DNA from: Prorocentrum cordatum | Lineage: Eukaryota > Sar > Dinophyceae > Prorocentrales > Prorocentraceae | Direction of reading: 5' to 3' | Length of the DNA stretch: 64,000 bases | Assembly (NCBI GenBank): GCA_963575745.1 | Contig: CAUYUJ010000958.1 | Location: 514,263 to 578,262 of the forward strand | Shown: piece after piece, positions 20,501 through 32,096 of the stretch | Layout: each line of letters starts with the position of its first letter | Numbering within the stretch: the stretch's first letter is position 1 | Program-made: the position numbers and the translations under genes | The notes under the pieces: generated by a model | Databases searched by the model: none | What the model saw: the letters and a program-made list of their open reading frames with translations, nothing else | What the model was told of the DNA's origin: nothing

Positions 20501-21607
20501 TTATTGTTGACGTTCGGGGTGTGTTGAGTACTCTCTGCTGTTTTGATTGTTTGTTATTTTGTTTTTTTTGACCCCCCCCCGGCCAGGGCCTTTTTTCGGC
20601 TTTCATGTGCTTTACCTCAACCGGCAACAGAGAAGGGGCTGGGCGTTTTTTTGGGGTGCGTGCGACTTTGGGATTGGGTCAGCCCTAGAAAACACTGAAG
20701 AACTCTCACCAGAGTAGAGGAATGTCCTAACACGTCCCAGCAAGGCATGGTAATTGTTTACATTGGCAACGACGTCATCCCTCTTCCTTCTTTACAGAAT
20801 GGCAGAGTGTCAGTTCCACCTCGTCCACCTTCGAGGTCTGAGCTCGGTGTCCGCTCGCTTCCCATGTAAGGGAGGATAGCGAGGGTGGAGATTGTCCCTG
20901 GCCCCCCTTTACATATCCTTCCCTCCCTCGCGCTTCACTACAAGTGGACTCCCTCCCTCCATCTCCGATCGACCTGGCGTGGTCTCTCTGATGCTTCGGC
21001 CTCCCCCCCGCTTGGCCAGGAAGCTCATCGAGGAGGCGGACGAGTGAGCGCTTCGTGAGTGATCCCCGGCCTCAAAATCTGGGCGTGGGCTGGGACGGCA
21101 GATGTGGCTCATTTACAGTAGGAGGCACCTTATGTGTCCGGCTTTGAGTGGCACTGCGCTGCCTCGTGCCAAGGTTTGAAGTAGCGCATGTTTGTCGACC
21201 CGAGCAGGACTGCCATGGCGTCGACCGTAATATCGGACCTTGGTATGATGAATTGCATGCACGTTCAGATACAGCGTCTGAGGAAACGGTGCCGAAGTCT
21301 TCCGCGAGCAGTAGCATATGAAGAGTTATCTGCATATCGATTTTGGTCAAACCATCGACATTCCACAGGGAAGGCCGCGGGGGAGTTTTTGTTCAGCGTC
21401 GGGGGAGTTTTGTTGTTCAGCGTCACAGTTTCACACGCCTAGAGACTCCAAAGTGTCGGTTGTGCCATCGTTGTCCTGTGCGTACTTTTGCTCCACTGAC
21501 TACTGCTGGGTAGGCCGGCGATAGGTCGTTCGCGTGAAGTTAGGCAGTCATATTAAGTTAGACAAGCATCTGACCTCTTCTCGCCGAGGAGAGGAGGGGA
21601 TAAGAAA
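20501..21607. other. No recognised gene
   Basis: Mixed sequence with C/T-rich stretches. A good pyrimidine tract plus CAG at 20780-20797 precedes a 23-codon frame ending TAA 20867-20869, which is too short to call. GGGGGAGTTTT is repeated at about 21378-21412. Confidence 0.4.
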
Positions 21608-21689
21608 TTATGATGATGCTGATGATCATGATGATGCTGATGCTGATGCTAATGATGGTGGTGGTGATGATGATGCTGATGCTGCTGAT

Positions 21690-21731
<42 letters not shown>

Positions 21732-21766
21732 CATGATGGTGATGGTGATGGTGATGATGGCGGTGG

Positions 21767-21828
<62 letters not shown>

Positions 21829-22132
21829 GTGATGATGACGATGCGGAGGAGGAGGAAGAGGAGGAGGTGGGGGAGGAGGAGGGAAGAGGAGGGGATAATT
21901 TGGATGGATGAGGAGGATTGGGGCTTGAAGATGCGGCTGCTGCTGATGAGGATGGTGGTGTTGGTGGTGATGATGATGATGCTGATTTTGATGAGGAGGG
22001 CACTGATGCTGACGCTGACGTTGATGGAGATGATGATTGTGTTTTTGATGATGATTCACATGAGGAGGGGCCAGAGTACACCCAGGATACATCAACGCAT
22101 GCTCATCATACGAATGCCATCCTACTTTCGAC
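21608..22132. repeat. (GAT)n array and shared tail, copy 2
   Basis: GAT/GCT array at 21608-21835, a GGA-rich link, then a second GAT-rich tract to about 22060 and the phrase CAGAGTACACCCAGGATACA. It corresponds to 17570-18430 and directly precedes composite copy 2. Confidence 0.85.
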
Positions 22133-23555
22133 AAAAGAGCGCGTTCTGTGGTCGCTGGGAGGGGGGTGGGGGTTGGAACCACCCCCCCCCCCCTCCCGTG
22201 ACGGAGGGGGGGGGGTTCGACCCCCCTCCCTCCCCTCCCCCTCTTCCTCTACTTCTTCTCTCTCCCTCTCCTCGGGCCGGCGCCTGCGTCGGCGGCGGCT
22301 GGCGGCGGCGGGGACGACGAGTTCCTTTTGGGCCGGCGCCGGCGCCTGCGGCGGCGGGCGGCGGCGGCGGGGAGCGTCGACGAGGACGACGGCGACGACG
22401 ACGACGCTCCGCCACCGTGCCATGGTTTTGGGTCAGAGTCCTAATGGATGCCTCTTGAGGTCTCGTCGGCGGGCTCTCGGGGGTCTTCGAAGGGCATTTG
22501 GTGCAGCTTCCTGGGCGCCTCTTGGGCGTCTCTTGGGGCCTCTCTGAGGTGATGGTGGTTGTGGTGGGCTCTGGTTGTGGTGGTTATGGTGGTGGCGGTG
22601 GTGGTTGTGGTGGTGTGGTTGGTGGTGGGTGTGGTGGTTGTTGTGGTAGTTGTAGTGGCAGGTTGTGTTGGTGGTGGTGGTGGTGGTGGCGGTGGTGGTG
22701 GTGGTGCGGTGGTTTCTGGTGGTGGTGGTGGTAGTTGTGGCGGTGGTGGGTTGAGGTGGTGGTGGCGTTGGCGGTGGTGGTGTGGTGGTTTGTCGTGGTG
22801 GTTGTGGTGGTGGTAGTGGTTGTTGTTGTGGTGGTGGTGGTGTGGTGGTTTGGTGTGGTGGTGGTGGTGGTTGTGGTGGTGGGTGGTGGTGGTAGGGGTA
22901 GTGGTGGTGGTGGTTTGGTGGTGGTATGGTGGTGGTTTGTGGTGGTGGTGGTGGTTGTGGGTGGTTGTGGTGGTTGTGCTGGTGATTTGGTGGTGGTGTG
23001 GTGGTGGTGGTTTGTGGTGGTGGTGGGTTGTGGTTGTGGCGGTGGTCTGTGGAGGTGGTGCTGGTGGTTTGTGGTGGTGGTTGTGGGTTGTGCTGCTGGT
23101 AGTGGTGGTGGTGGTGGCGGTGGTTGTGGTGGTGTGGTAGATTGTACTGGTGGTGGTAGTGGTTGTAGGTTTTTGGTGGTGGTGGTGGTGGTGAGTTGTG
23201 GTGGTGGTGGTTGTGTGGTGGGTTGGTGGTGGTGGTGGTGGTGGGTTGAGGTGATGGTGGTGGTGGTGGTAGTGGTGGTGGTGGTAATCGTCGCTGCGTC
23301 CCCGCCGTCGGCGCTGCTGGCCGTCGCCAGCGCTGGCGCCGGCGCCGGCCCTGGGGGGGGTTTGGACCCCCTCCCCTTGGGCTGCCTCTGGTCACTGTCG
23401 CTGCGTCCCCGCCGTCGGCGCTGCTGGCGGCCGCCAGCGCCGGCGCCAGTGCTTGGGGGGGGGGTTGAACCCTCCCCCCCTTGGGATGGGGGTGGAGGGG
23501 TTCAGGAGGAGGGGGGTTAGGGAGAGGGGAGTTCCCCTGGTTCTGATCGACGGCG
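22133..23555. repeat. Composite repeat unit with GGT array, copy 2
   Basis: Same order as 15945-17125: AAGAGCGCGTTCTGTGGTCG, GGGCCGGCGC and GGCGGCGGGCGGCGG block, about 740 bp of GGT array (22550-23290), then GGTTAGGGAGAGGGGAG and CCCCTGGTTCTGATCGACGG. Additional GCTGGCGG/CGCCGTCGGCG blocks at 23290-23460 are duplicated. Confidence 0.8.
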
Positions 23556-25010
23556 CCGAGTGTTCGAAACGGTCCGCCGAACGTTCCCAAGGCAAGCGCC
23601 CGTGAAACGCGCCTTCTCACCATCGACAGTCGCCACTTCAGAGATCCCAGCGACAACCATGGCCATTGACCAAAATCCATACAATCCGGGATGGTCGTGG
23701 TGGGAGCAATATCGATTGCAGTGGCTGCCACGCTGATGCGACTCGGCGGCCCCCTGGCCGCAGCTTTGACGCAAACGCGGCGTTGGTGGACATATGGTTG
23801 AGGTCGCGATAGAAACAGCGGCTGGGTCGAGGGATGGGCAAGTGAACGCCGCCGCCCCTTCCGTCTTCTTTCCCGCTGCCCCGCCCCATCCAATCCTGAA
23901 TCTGCGCCAAGTATCTGAATATGCCTCGCCATCTCCCCCCGCTTCTCCTCTCTTGGTCCCTCCGCATCCCACCCCTTTTCTATCCCCCCCCACATCCTGA
24001 TGTCATCCCATCGAGTTCCTCCCCCTCTTTTTCCTCTCCCCCGTGCTCCGTCCTTCCCCGCCCCTTCCCCGTGCGGGCCCAAAGAGGATCTTCGCCCACC
24101 GTGAGTGTGACGCGCCCGAGGAGCAGCCTCCACTGCCCGAGGTCCTCTAGCGGAGCCCCCCCCCCCTCACGAGGCCTCCCTTGTGTCTGCACGAGCGTGG
24201 GCCTGCCGTCGCCTTCTTTGGACCCTGGGGGGCGGGGGGACTGCAGTGCGGATCCCGTGGCGCAGATCGAGGTGATACTTCGCCTGCAGGGGAAGCGGCA
24301 GGGGTCGAAGTGTAGGGAATGGTCCAGGTATCATCTTGCATCTCGACCCTTGCAACGATGACTCAGCGGTGATCCCACCATCAAGAGCAGCGCAGGTGCT
24401 ACCAGTTTTGCCGACAGTGCTTGCACGCGCTGGCGCGTGCCCAGAGTTCTCCTGTACTAAATGAGTGATCATTCTGGAACCCAGTGACACCTGTTTTCGG
24501 CATAGGTTCATGGCTCCATGGGTCAACACCGCGTTCTGTGCAGTCCCATCGTCCATGCAGCTCAGTCACAGGTTTAATGGCTCATTTGCGGCGATGATGG
24601 CCTTGCGGTCTGCACAAAGACTCGATTTTTCTCAGACGTGCACGCGCGAGTTGCGACAGGCTCGAATCGGTCGAACAGTTGGAACGTTTTTTTGTGTGTC
24701 ACAGTTGTAGCATCACGCTTTGGTCAATGTGAGCATCGTGGTGCTCGTCAAATTGATGGCACGCACCCCAGGTTCTCTGCCCCGATCTTGAAAATGTGTT
24801 GCTGCTCATCAGGCTGGCAAGTTTGTGGTCGCCGCAGTCTTCTTGTACATCGAAGATGCTTACGGCGCACCACCGCCGCCTCCTGCCCATCTGGAAACGC
24901 CGATGTGCCTTTTTGGAAACGCCTATCTGGCCATTGGATTGGACGATATGTTACCCCAGCCGTTGTGGAAACCCTTTGGGGAACACTTGCGGGGAGGAAT
25001 CGACACAGGA
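23556..25010. other. No recognised gene
   Basis: Moderate GC with frames on both strands but no family motif. C-rich 23940-24060. No exon pair with convincing sites could be assembled around 24460-24960. Confidence 0.4.
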
Positions 25011-25085
25011 GAAGGAGGGGAGGAGGAGGAGGAGGAGGAGGAGGAGAAGGAGGATGGGAGGAGGAGGGAGGAAGAGGAGGAGTAT
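25011..25085. repeat. (GGA)n tract
   Basis: GGAGGAGGAGG-type tract with small interruptions. Confidence 0.85.
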
Positions 25086-26209
25086 ACCACACTCCTTGGC
25101 TGACGCCGCGCTCCAAGTAGGCGGCGCGCTCGATGAGAGTGGGCAGCCACTGATGGCAACCCGATGCCTGTACAGCCGCCCAGCCCCCACCGGGAGGATC
25201 TCGGGGCATGCCGCATGCATATATGAAGAGGAGAGAGTGTGGGAGGGAGGCGCAGAGGAGGAGTGAAAACAGGCCGCAGGGAGCACTCAGTGAAGGTGCT
25301 TCTCTCTTGCGCTGCTCAGCGCTCCCTCCCCGTTTCGTGTAGCCCTGCAAGAGCCTGACCCAGGAGCGGACGAGGGGCTGGGATCCGACGCGAGTCTGAG
25401 CGGCACTCGTCCGCGGGGTGATACCCCGCCAGAAGCTGCATGTGATTCCGCGGGGCCCTTTCGGAGAGGTGGTGTCCCGCTCTGCCCGATGGGCAATCAA
25501 GTAAAAGGTGACCTGCCGTGCCCCCGGAGAGGAGCCCGCACGGTGCACGAAGGATAACCTAGGACGGGGCCACCCATAGCCTATGGCCTCTGGCGGCCTC
25601 TGCGGGCACGGGTCCCGTCCGCAGGGGGGGGCCACAGGCAGGCATTGTAGTGGCTCCGCGGATAGGCCTATGGTTCGCACCCTTTCCCGTGACTCGTCGG
25701 CGCTTCTCGGGTCTGAAAGTTGGGCCCTCGCGATCGGGGATCACGAGAGGCGCTACAGATCTTCTCAGGGTATCCTGGTAGGGAGTCCTGGCTTGATCAG
25801 CTGGGTCGTTCCTGACCCTGGGGCGCACGTTCCGGCCACCGCCCTCACTGGAACGCCTGGAGACGACGCTCTCCGAGAGACGACGAGTAAGAGCGGTGGG
25901 ACGAGCGAAATCCGCAACGTCGGGCGACGAGGGGGGGGCAACATGGAGGCGACCGTTGCCTCTCTCAGCCAGTCCAGCCTCCATCCCATCCGGACCACCG
26001 CCGCCATCACCACCCACAGCGTCCTCGCCAGGGACATCCGTGAGCAGTGCGCCCTCGACCGAGGGCCCATCACCTCCAGATGTCCTGGGAAGGGCGTCGG
26101 AGACGATGCCAGACGGAGCCCCAGAAGTGGGACCTCCCCCCGCGGGCCCCGGAGGTTGCACCGGCACGAGTGCAGGCTTGCCCTCCGACAGACAGCCCAA
26201 GAGGCCCCA
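25086..26209. other. No recognised gene
   Basis: Long overlapping frames on both strands at 25559-26224 (both about 213 codons) with no recognised motif. One could be a real exon, but nothing favours either strand. Confidence 0.35.
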
Positions 26210-26620
26210 AATATCGTCCCATGACGGCCCCAGAGACTCCCCACAGGGGCTCTAAACGGTTCAAGAGGGCCCCCCAGACGGCCCAAGAGGGCCCCAAGAC
26301 GGCTTCAGCTTGTCCCGAAACGGTGCAATATTCTCCAACGACGCTCGAAGGTGGCTCCAAGGCGACCTCAGCGGCCCCAAAGACGCTCCGAGAGGGCCCC
26401 GAACGGAAGGAGTGAAAGAGGCGCAAATCGTCAAATTCGAATGGGGAAACGTACATATTCAGAATATCCGTCCTTTCTGTTGTTACGCGGTCCAATGCGC
26501 CAAGAGAGCCCCAAGACGGTCCAAGGTTTCCAAGACGCCCCCAGGGCCCCAAGGCGGCCCAAAAGGGCACCCACATTGTGCAAAAGGGCCCCACACTGGC
26601 CCCCAAAAGACCCCCAAGAA
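26210..26620. repeat. GGCCTCTTGGGG-type array, reverse
   Basis: CCCCAAGACGGC, GCCCAAGAGGGCC-type words, interrupted at about 26410-26500 by a non-unit spacer containing GGGGAAACGTACATATTCAG. Confidence 0.8.
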
Positions 26621-26650
26621 ACCCCAGAGACGCAACATAATAAAGCAATC

Positions 26651-26875
26651 GGTAACGCAACAAGCTCTTCTCACCAAGGCTCCCCACAGCGAGCGGTGAC
26701 GTGACAAACTAATCACACCAAGCCTCCCAAGAGCGAGCGGTGACGTAAACAACTCTCAACACCACGGCTCGCAAGTGCGAGCGGCAACGAAAAAGTCTCT
26801 GAACACCAAGTCTCCCCAGAGCGAGCGGTGACGTAACAAGCTCTTACCACCAAGGCTCCCAAGAGCGAAGGGTAC
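26651..26875. repeat. About 44-bp tandem repeat, five units
   Basis: Units read GAGCGAGCGGTGACGTAACA followed by ACTCTNANCACCAAGGCTCCCCA, starting near 26688, 26732, 26776, 26819 and 26862. Two of five units retain GTGACGTAA. Confidence 0.8.
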
Positions 26876-27084
26876 CGTGAGCCATCTCGGGCAAATTAGC
26901 TCAGGTGACGGAAAGAGCGAGGTACGAGCGAGAGACGTTGCGGTTGGGGCGAAGGCCTTATAGGGAGGGGTCCCAGTGGAGGGGACAAACCCAGACGAGA
27001 TGGTCTAAGTGCCTTCGCGCCTCGTTTTTTTTCGAGTGAAGCGGCTCGCGGGCGCCTTCAATGGCACTTTTCTTTGTATTTGTC

Positions 27085-27560
27085 CAAGTGAAGCGGTTCA
27101 AGGGCCCAAGACGGCCCAAGAGGGTACCAACACGACCGAAAGACGGACCCAAGAGAGTCTCAGATGGTCTCCAGACGGTCGAAGAGAGTCTCGAGACGGC
27201 TCCAGAGGCTCTCCAGAGGGCCCACGAGAGGTCTTCAGGAACCCAGAAGCATGGATTTCTTTTTGGTTTCTGCAGGTTTTTCGGGTTCTCGCCTTTCCGG
27301 GCACAGACGGGCCCAACACGGCCCACGAGGCCCACAAACTCGTCCCAAGACGGCCCCAGAGGCCCCCGAAAGGGCAGACAACGGTGCAAGAGGGCCCCCA
27401 GACGGCCCCAGAGGGCTTCAAAACAGTAGTTGCAGATGGCCTCAAGACTGCCCCAAGAGATCTCCAAGAGGGCCCCAAGAGGTTCCCAAGAGATTCCCAA
27501 AGGGGCCCGGAGAGGCGGTGTGGGGACTGGGCTGCTTGGGTGTGGGGACTGGGCTGGCCT
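27085..27560. repeat. GGCCTCTTGGGG-type array, reverse
   Basis: Words such as GGCCCAAGACGGCCCAAGAGG, broken by a spacer near 27240-27300 (GGTTTTTCGGGTTCTCGCC). A GGGGACTGGGCTG phrase is repeated at about 27520 and 27546. Confidence 0.8.
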
Positions 27561-27639
27561 CAAGACGGACCAAGAGTACAACAACTGCCCTCAGGAGGGC
27601 CCATGAGAGAGCTTCAGCGCTCAGGGGCCTTTAGCTAAA

Positions 27640-28080
27640 GGCCCCCTTGGATACACATAAGGATCTCTTGGGATGCCTCTTGGGGGCCTCTTGGAAGTCG
27701 CTAGGGGCCCTCTTGGGGCCTCCTGGGGGCCTCTTGGGGGCCTTTTTGGGGGTCCCTTCTTGGGGCCCTCTTGGGGCCGTCTCGGTGGCCTTGGGGGCCC
27801 TCCCTCTTGGGCCGTCCCGGGGCCCTCCGCGGGTTTTTGTTTGGGTTGTACTGGAGCGAGCTTGGGGGTCTTTTGGGCCGTCTTGGAGCGTTGGAAGCCC
27901 GAAACGGCGAGAATACAGACATCACTCACAAACCTAGCCTAAAGATAATCAATCATGTTTGCCGCTTGGGGCCGTCGTGGGGGTCTTCTCGCGGCTCTCT
28001 TGGGGCGTCTTGGGGCTCTTTGGGGCAATTTTTGAGGCCGTCTTGGGCCGTTTGGTGTCGGGATCAGGCCTTTTCCTAAT
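27640..28080. repeat. GGCCTCTTGGGG-type array, forward
   Basis: It meets the previous reverse array head to head around 27625-27645 (CTTTAGCTAAAGGCCCC, a small palindrome). It is broken at 27888-27970 by an AT-richer spacer. Confidence 0.8.
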
Positions 28081-28880
28081 CCCACAGCTCTTGTGACCGT
28101 CATCACAGTTGCGAGCTTGGGGGCACTCCATTTCGTGCTGAAGGCACGGAGGCCATTGACAATGCACTGTGCAGAGGACTGAGGAAACAGGGGACACTAC
28201 ACTAATTTCCTAATTACGGTACGGTGGCGGATTCACGCATGTGCATATTGCCCGTATTTTTCCAGCAAGTTTTCGTCAAACCAAGCGAACACATTCGGCG
28301 TTCTTTTTTCTGCGGCCAGGGTTTTCGTATCATTTGGGTTCGAGCGCGGTCCAGCCACTGCCAGGCCGCCCTCGCGCGCGCGGGGTTCATGCGGTTGCGC
28401 TGTCGCGCATGTCCGCCAGCTCACTTGGGGTCGCTGCGAAGCAACTATGTTGCGCGGTAGGGCCGTTGCGTTGCATGGTTTTTGCGTTGCCTCTGCGGGG
28501 TTATGTTCGGGGCCGCTCGGGCGGGCTTCGGGTGGTCCTCGGGGCTTTCTGAGGAGACTATGTTGCCGCTGGAGGGTCGTGGAGCACGGCCCATGGCAGG
28601 TACTTTCTTGGGTTGATCTTGGGTCGTCGTGGGGGAGTCTTGGGCGTGCTTGGTGCCGTTTCGTCTTGGGAAGTTTGGTCGTTTTGCGGTCTGAGGCGTC
28701 ATCTGGAGTGTATTTGGAGTGGCCTGGAGAATGTCTAAAGGCCAGCCGTAGGCCATCTTGAGCCTCCCGCAGTGGCAAGGCAAACACAGTTAGTGGTGCA
28801 TGGCATTAATTATCGAGCGTTGACCTCAAACAGTGAGTTCTTGCAACCTGGCTGTGTAATCTATTTGGTGTAAGCTATGT
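28081..28880. repeat. Mixed sequence with a weak GGCCTCTTGGGG-type array
   Basis: Positions 28500-28760 carry looser words of the same array type (TTGGGTCGTCGTGGG, GGAGTCTTGGGCG). No gene recognised at 28081-28500. Confidence 0.5.
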
Positions 28881-29115
28881 AAAACCATTTACGTGGTGCC
28901 AGATTTATGGTGCAAGAAACATCGTGCAATACAAACACATATATGTATATATATGTATACATATACGTTTGTGTGTGTGTGGTGCAATGTCTGTGACGCA
29001 GTCTATGTGATGCACATTACGTGGCGCAAGCCACGTGGTGCAAACTATGTGGTGCCGTCCGAGTGGTGCGAGCTTCCTGCTCTGCGATGCACTTGCGCGG
29101 ATGCCTGCGGTGCAG
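28881..29115. repeat. Degenerate GTGGTGCAA repeat
   Basis: GTGGTGC/ATGTGATGCA words every 12-20 bp. The same type occurs at 33905-34170 and 35600-35620. A TATATG/(GT)n segment sits inside. Confidence 0.65.
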
Positions 29116-29185
29116 GCTGTGCGATCCGATCCGGGGAGGGCAGACCATGTGGTGCAGTCTGCGAGAAGGAACTTTCCGGAAGAGG

Positions 29186-29277
29186 GGAGGAGGAGGAGGA
29201 GGAGGAGGAGGAGGAGGAGGAGGAGGAGGAGGAGGAGGAGGAGGAGGAGGAGGAGGAGGAGGAGGAGGAGGAGGAGG
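29186..29277. repeat. (GGA)30 trinucleotide array
   Basis: About 30 uninterrupted GGA units. Poly-Glu/Gly/Arg frames here are repeat products. Confidence 0.95.
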
Positions 29278-29444
29278 CGGCCACGTAGCGCCGACGGAAG
29301 CCCCACGCGCGACAGCCGGGCGCGGCGACGAGGCGACGGGCGCCTACCCGCGCGGCCACGGGGCGCACGCGGCCAGCGCTCATGGGGCGGCGACGAGGCG
29401 GCGACGGGCGCCCGCCGCGCGAGAAATCGGCACGGCCTTCCGAG

Positions 29445-29615
29445 TCCAGGAGGAGAGAGCACACAGGGACACAAAATGAATCGTCGAGTCCCAGGAACTA
29501 TGGGAACATATGGTCAGTGGGGGGGAGGACGAAAACCCAGAAAATATGTTTGAAAACATGGGGGATCCTTCTATTTGTGTGTGTATTTATTTGTGTGTGT
29601 CAGGGGGCCCCTTCA
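29445..29615 (+). mobile_element. SINE-like short element, copy C
   Basis: Diverged 171-bp copy: TCCAGGAGGAGAG start, CACACAGGGACACAAAATGA, ACCCAGAAAATATG, TATTTATTTGTGTG, end GGCCCCTTCA. Confidence 0.7.
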
Positions 29616-29724
29616 CAAGTACTGAGAGCACAGGTCCGACCCCCTGGAGAGAGTGCAAACGCTGTCCTGGGAGCGTCTTCCTCCAGGTGGTCATCTTGGG
29701 GGCCTCCTCGTCTCAGAGGAAAGC

Positions 29725-29845
29725 ATACCGATACCGCCATCTTCTCCTGGAAGGCCACCGTCGACGCGGCTGGATTCGCCGCGGAATCCTCGTCAGAGCG
29801 TGCCCTAGGAGAGGGCCCAGGAGTAGCGATATCGGTACTTTGTGT
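29725..29845. repeat. Dispersed repeat pair member (with 62618-62738)
   Basis: ATACCGATACC at the left is inverted at the right (CGATATCGGTAC). The inner part GGCTGGATTCGCCGCGGAATCC and GGGAGAGG/CCAGGAGTAGCG matches 62655-62738. Probably a small TIR element. Confidence 0.55.
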
Positions 29846-30540
29846 CCCCCCCTAATCTTTTGTCACCAAGCGCGTTCCACCAGTCGCAAAGTGCCTACAG
29901 CACTCGGAAAACGTCAGAAAAAAAACAGATGTCTACATCGATGTAGAGTATCATAAGCCCACCATGGCGGATCCAGGCCATTTGCCAGTAGTTATTTTGC
30001 GAGTAGTGGAACGCGCTCGTCTATTTTCGGGGCTCTTAGAGAAAGTGGTTCAGGTCTTAAGACCTTCTCAGGCGGTCCTTCGGGCGTTCATGGGGGGTTC
30101 GGGCCTTGGGCAGCCTCGGGGGTCGGGGACAGTCTCTGGGCTGTTGCGCGGATATCTTGAGCTGGCCGTTGGCCGTCTTGGCGCCCGCTCGAGGTGGGAT
30201 TGAGGCGCTTTTGGGTCGGTGGCGGCTCCCTCTGGGCCCTGAGGGGGCTCTCCAGATGCTGCAGAGTGGACCATTTTGCCTCCAAGGCGGGACGGCTAAG
30301 CGCTGACCCCGAGATCCGGGCTCGGTGAAGCATCACGGGGGGCCTTCTGCGTGTTCGCCCCGTTTGTGGCCACGAGACCTTCACCGATCGATCTATCTCG
30401 ATAGATACACCAGGAAGCTTGCGTCGGGAGTTCTGGCCGCGATTTTCCACTACGTCAAGTTGCGTCACGACATCAAATCTCGGGGGAGACTAGGAACCAA
30501 ACAAGTCTCTCTCTCTCTTTCGTGATGTTTCGAGGCAGGA
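29846..30540. repeat. Mixed; weak forward GGCCTCTTGGGG-type array at 30000-30250
   Basis: Words such as GGGGCTCTT, GGCCGTCTTGG and CCTCGGGGG are present at 30000-30250. A (TC)n run lies at 30508-30522. No gene. Confidence 0.5.
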
Positions 30541-31290
30541 ACCAACATGTTGTCCCGCAGTCAGCACATACGTACATACTTCAACGTTGCAGCGGACCAG
30601 ACGCACCTACCTCGCCGCAGCCGCGGTGGCGGATGTATACTTGAGAGTATGGTGGCCTGCGTAGGCGCTCGGGTCTTCCCAAGCACCCCGACACGTGCAC
30701 CGATGTATACTTTAAGCAGTGTGGTGGTCTGCGACGTGCACCGAGCCTGGCCAGGCCAGCCCTGGGCTCCAGGCCGCAGGACCGCGGGCAGAGGGTGCGC
30801 ATCCGCTTGGCCCGAGCCCTGGATCGCCCCAGCCAGGGCCCATCTGGCCTGGAGGGCCCAAGACGTCCGAGGCCATGACAAAAGCACGGCCGGAACTCCC
30901 GAGGCCCTTCCTATAGCCCAGCGTCGCCCCTGCCTCGCCGGCTGCCCCGGGGGGGGGGGCCCGAACATCGGGGCAGGGAGCGCCCGCCGTGATCCTCTCG
31001 CGAGGCGCCCCTGGCGCGGGGGGTGACGGTGAGGCCGTGGCGCCCTCCCGCAGTCGGAGGGCAGCAGCGCACGCACACGAGCGCGGCCAGCCTCCGTCGG
31101 CCCGCGTTGGAGCGCGGTCGCTCGTGCACGCGTGGCCGCGGCGCCGCGGAGGCCGTTCGTGCACACATGTTTCGGCGTGCTCCCGCAGGCGCTTTCATAT
31201 GATGCTCCGAGAACAGGCCGCGCTCGGAGGCAAATCATGGGAGCCCCGTGTGCCCTGGCAATCCCGTCCTCGTATACCCTCGCAATTCGT
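30541..31290. other. No recognised gene; GC-rich
   Basis: GATGTATACTT with flanking GGTGG/CTGCG is repeated at about 30633 and 30702, which may be a hairpin remnant. No coding motif. Confidence 0.4.
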
Positions 31291-31400
31291 CTTGGCGTCG
31301 ATGAGTGTCTGGTAATCGATGGGATAGCGCCGATTTGGCGTCGACAATTGTCGAGCGTCGATTGCGAAGGCCTTAATTACGGCCGGTGCCGCCGACCCTG
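31291..31400. repeat. GCGTCGATTA repeat element, left part
   Basis: GGCGTCGATGAGTGTCTGGTAATCG and GCGTCGACAATTGTCGAGCG, homologous to 12739-12815. Its tail GGTGCCGCCGACCCTGAAG recurs at 51222-51240. Confidence 0.65.
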
Positions 31401-31479
31401 AAGGGGGACGACGGCGACGACGACGACGATGGCGGCCGCGGCGGCGCCGACGACGCTGACGTGGGTCAGAGTCCTCAGG

Positions 31480-31770
31480 GATGCTGTTTGGGGTCTTCGG
31501 AGTGCTCTCGGAGGCCTTTGGGGGGCATGTATCTTGGGGGCCCATTGGCAGCCTCTTGAGAGCCTCTTGGGGCTTCCTGGGGGCCTTTTGGGCCTCTTGG
31601 GGCCTCCTGGGATCCTCTCGGGGCCGAGAACTCGATTGTCCGTTCGGTTCCCCCGTCAGGGCACCCGATGGAGGCTCCTGGGGGCACCGGCGGCCTCCTT
31701 GGGGTCTCGTGGATAATTCCTGGGGGCTTCTGCGGGCTTTCGTGACGGTGCGGGAGGGCAGCGTATTTGG
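31480..31770. repeat. GGCCTCTTGGGG-type array, forward
   Basis: GGGGTCTTCGGAG, GGCCTCTTGGGGCC and related words. Ends about 330 bp upstream of the transporter exon. Confidence 0.8.
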
Positions 31771-32019
31771 GTGGGGATCTCTCCCGGGACCCTTCGTGGG
31801 ACCCCCCCTGGGGCCACCCCTCCTCGCCGCCGGGAAGGGACCAAAGGGGAAGGGGCTTCCCTTCGACTCCACTCCGACGTTGCTCCATTTCGCTTTGGAT
31901 GGCACGCTTGAGGAGGGGGGCCCAGAGAAATGGAACGGAGGACGACGGAGACGACGACTCGAACGGAGAAGCCCGACTCGAACGGGGAAGCCCTCCCCCA
32001 CACACGCCGACAGGGTCGG

Positions 32020-32096
32020 CGGATGTAGCGTCGATCAGCGTCGATTGGTAAAAGTCTGCAAGACGGTAGTCAACGGGCTCCCATGAGTTGCCGCAG
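32020..32096 (+). repeat. Repeat tail supplying the exon acceptor
   Basis: TAGCGTCGATCAGCGTCGATTGG, then GGGCTCCCATGAGTTGCCGCAG ending at 32096. The last 21 bp match 12836-12856 with one difference, and the CAG is the apparent acceptor of the transporter exon at 32097. Confidence 0.6.

Noticed and set aside
20798-20869. Short terminal exon after a strong pyrimidine tract
   Set aside because: Only 23 codons, Pro/Ser/Arg-rich, no partner exon.
22433-24133. 566-codon His/Thr/Pro-rich minus-strand protein
   Set aside because: Mostly translation of the GGT array.
25559-26224. A gene in one of two overlapping 213-codon frames
   Set aside because: Both strands are equally open and neither shows a family motif.
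30266-30286. Second relict spliced leader (CCATTTTGCCTCCAAG)
   Set aside because: It needs an insertion and several mismatches, and the upstream CCGTAG part is absent.
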